Positions 62,578 through 64,000 of a stretch of 64,000 nt of DNA are shown here, piece by piece. Both the position numbers and the translations under genes were made by a program. Position 1 is the first letter of the stretch. Each line of letters starts with the position of its first letter. This DNA is from Brasenia schreberi (Eukaryota; Streptophyta; Magnoliopsida; Nymphaeales; Cabombaceae). The notes beneath the pieces are model-generated. The model saw only the letters and a list, made by a program, of their open reading frames with translations, made no database searches and was not told the DNA's origin. The stretch covers positions 35,203,501 to 35,267,500 of the forward strand of contig JAYKKT010000091.1 in NCBI GenBank assembly GCA_036023115.1, written 5' to 3'.

Positions 62578-63816
62578 GTGACAAATGATGATATAAGAAA
62601 TAGATGGAAAAACTATTTTTATAATCTTTTTAATGAAAATAAAGATGTTAGTATTAGTTTAGGAGATTTAGCCAAGTCAAAAAAGTATATAAATCACAAT
62701 TTCTACCGACGTATTCAAAAGAATGAAGTCAAAGGGGCTCTTAAACATATGAAGGGTGGTAAATCGGTAGGACCGGATAATATTCCTATAGAAGTTTGGA
62801 AAATACTAGGAGAATTAGGAATCACTTGGCTCACAAGACTATTTAATAAAATATGGAAAAACCAAAAGATGCTCGAGGAATGGAGAGCAAGTACACTTAT
62901 ACCCATATATAAGAACAAGGGAGACATTCAAAATTGTGCGAATTATCGAGGTATCAAGTTAATGAGTCATACTATGAAATTATGGGAAAGAATTATCGAA
63001 CATAGGTTAAGACAAGTATCAAGTACAACAGAGAACCAATTTGGATTTATGCTAGGTAGATCTACTATTGAAGCGATTCACCTTTTGAGACGTCTTATGG
63101 AACATTTTAGAGCAAAAAAAGAAAGACCTTCACATGATATTTATTGATCTAGAAAAAGCTTATGATAGGGTACCGAGGGAGGTTCTTTTGAGAACTTTGG
63201 AAAAAAGAGGTATCCCATTGACATATATTAACCTTATAAGAGACATGTATGATGGTGCAAAAACATGTGTGAGGACTCATGAAGGAACGACAGACTTCTT
63301 TGAAGTTAATATTGGGTTACATCAAGGATCAACTTTAAGTCCATACTTATTTATAATGGTGATGAATGAGTTAACAAAACATATTCAAGATGAAGTACCT
63401 TGGTGTATGTTATTTGCATATGACATTGTATTAGTGGAGGAGTCTAAGAAAAAAGTTGATAGAAAATTGGAACTATGGAGAGAAACATTAGAAAGAAAAG
63501 GCCTCCGACTTAGTAGAACAAAGATAGAATATATGGAATGTAAGTTTGATCATTTGTCTACTTTAGAGGACATAGAAATTAAAATTGGCACACATTGCAT
63601 TCCCCAAAAGGAAAGTTATAAATACCTAGGGTCAATTTTTCAAAGTGACGTTACACATAGAATTAATGCTGGTTGGTTAAAATGGAGAGGAGCATCATGT
63701 ATTCTTTGTGATAAGAAGATACCATTAAAATTAAAAGGTAAATATTATAGAGCAGCAATTAGGCCTGCCATGTTTTATGGTTCTGAGTGTTGGGCAGTTA
63801 ATCATCAACATGTATA
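62578..63816 (+). pseudogene. RTE copy 7 reverse transcriptase, frameshift and FAYD motif
   Basis: The first piece (62578-63147) holds [21 protein letters not shown] one-base insertion in an A run near 63,120 shifts the frame, and the RT resumes at 63,134 with [34 protein letters not shown] and [17 protein letters not shown] (TAT codon at 63,419-63,421). A TAA at 63,816 replaces the Gln of HQHVQK. Family continuation is visible to the window end. Confidence 0.85.
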
Positions 63817-64000
63817 AAAGATGTCTGTGACAGAAATGAAGATGTTGAGATGGATGAGTGGTCATACAAGAAAATACCGTATACATAATGAGGTTATTAG
63901 AAACAAATTAGGTGTGGCACCAATAGAAGATAAAATGAGAGAACATCGTTTAAGATGGTTTGGACATATAGAAAGAAGATCAAAAGAAGAACCTGTAAGA

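Larger units (their letters stand above)
60956..64000 (+). mobile_element. RTE LINE copy 7, 5'-complete, cut by the window end
   Basis: It starts with the RTE 5' terminus (aactccgcccatgtaaggga). A 5' UTR of about 220-350 bp, the endonuclease, linker and RT follow in order; the 3' end lies beyond 64,000. It is the best template in the window for the whole element (about 3.3 kb). It carries a few stops and one frameshift, so it is not intact. Confidence 0.9.

Noticed and set aside
1..64000. CRISPR arrays, operons, rRNA genes and intact tRNA genes
   Set aside because: None is visible. The tandem repeats found are transposon or intron duplications, and the sequence is plant nuclear in character.

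Overview
The window is plant nuclear DNA: AT-rich, intron-rich and crowded with plant-type transposable elements. It carries plant-type homologues (an ALG12 mannosyltransferase gene; captured pieces of an ISU scaffold gene, a group A bZIP gene, a plastid-type-free LPAT gene and a PPR gene). I cannot name the species; very long TE-filled introns suggest an angiosperm with a medium to large genome.

The backbone is one host gene on the minus strand. From about 60.1 kb down to 15.7 kb I can place 17 small exons of ALG12, the ER alpha-1,6-mannosyltransferase of N-glycan precursor assembly. Every junction I placed has a GT-AG intron, and the reading frame is kept across all 17 exons (1,347 nt, 448 codons plus stop). 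The first exon is not found and probably lies beyond 64,000. About 97% of the gene in this window is intron, and most mobile elements described here sit in those introns.

Mobile elements, left to right: a full-length but decayed RTE-type LINE with an internal triplication (1.55-6.72 kb); a complete LTR element with no coding capacity (7.04-11.24 kb); a complete hAT DNA transposon with 8-bp target duplication and a broken transposase (18.09-21.51 kb); an L1 fragment with a nested RTE copy (23.9-25.2 kb); tiny RTE-derived insertions (23.4, 25.4, 27.5 and 31.2 kb); a mosaic of two Ty1/copia relics (27.0-29.8 kb); a short LTR element that has captured at least four host-gene fragments (34.74-37.55 kb); RTE copies at 38.7, 43.9, 48.4, 60.6 and 61.0 kb; and a decayed copia element (48.2-53.6 kb) whose 3' part was replaced by an RTE copy.

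The most unusual object is the 2.8-kb LTR element at 34,736-37,553: matching 5-bp target duplications, a tRNA-Met-type primer binding site, a polypurine tract, no retroviral-type genes, and in sense orientation pieces of ISU, an ABI5/AREB-like bZIP, LPAT and PPR genes, possibly a fifth. The second notable point is a 105-bp duplication at an ALG12 exon border that creates a second splice donor whose use would add exactly 35 in-frame codons. All calls come from reading the sequence and from remembered family features; no database search was run.
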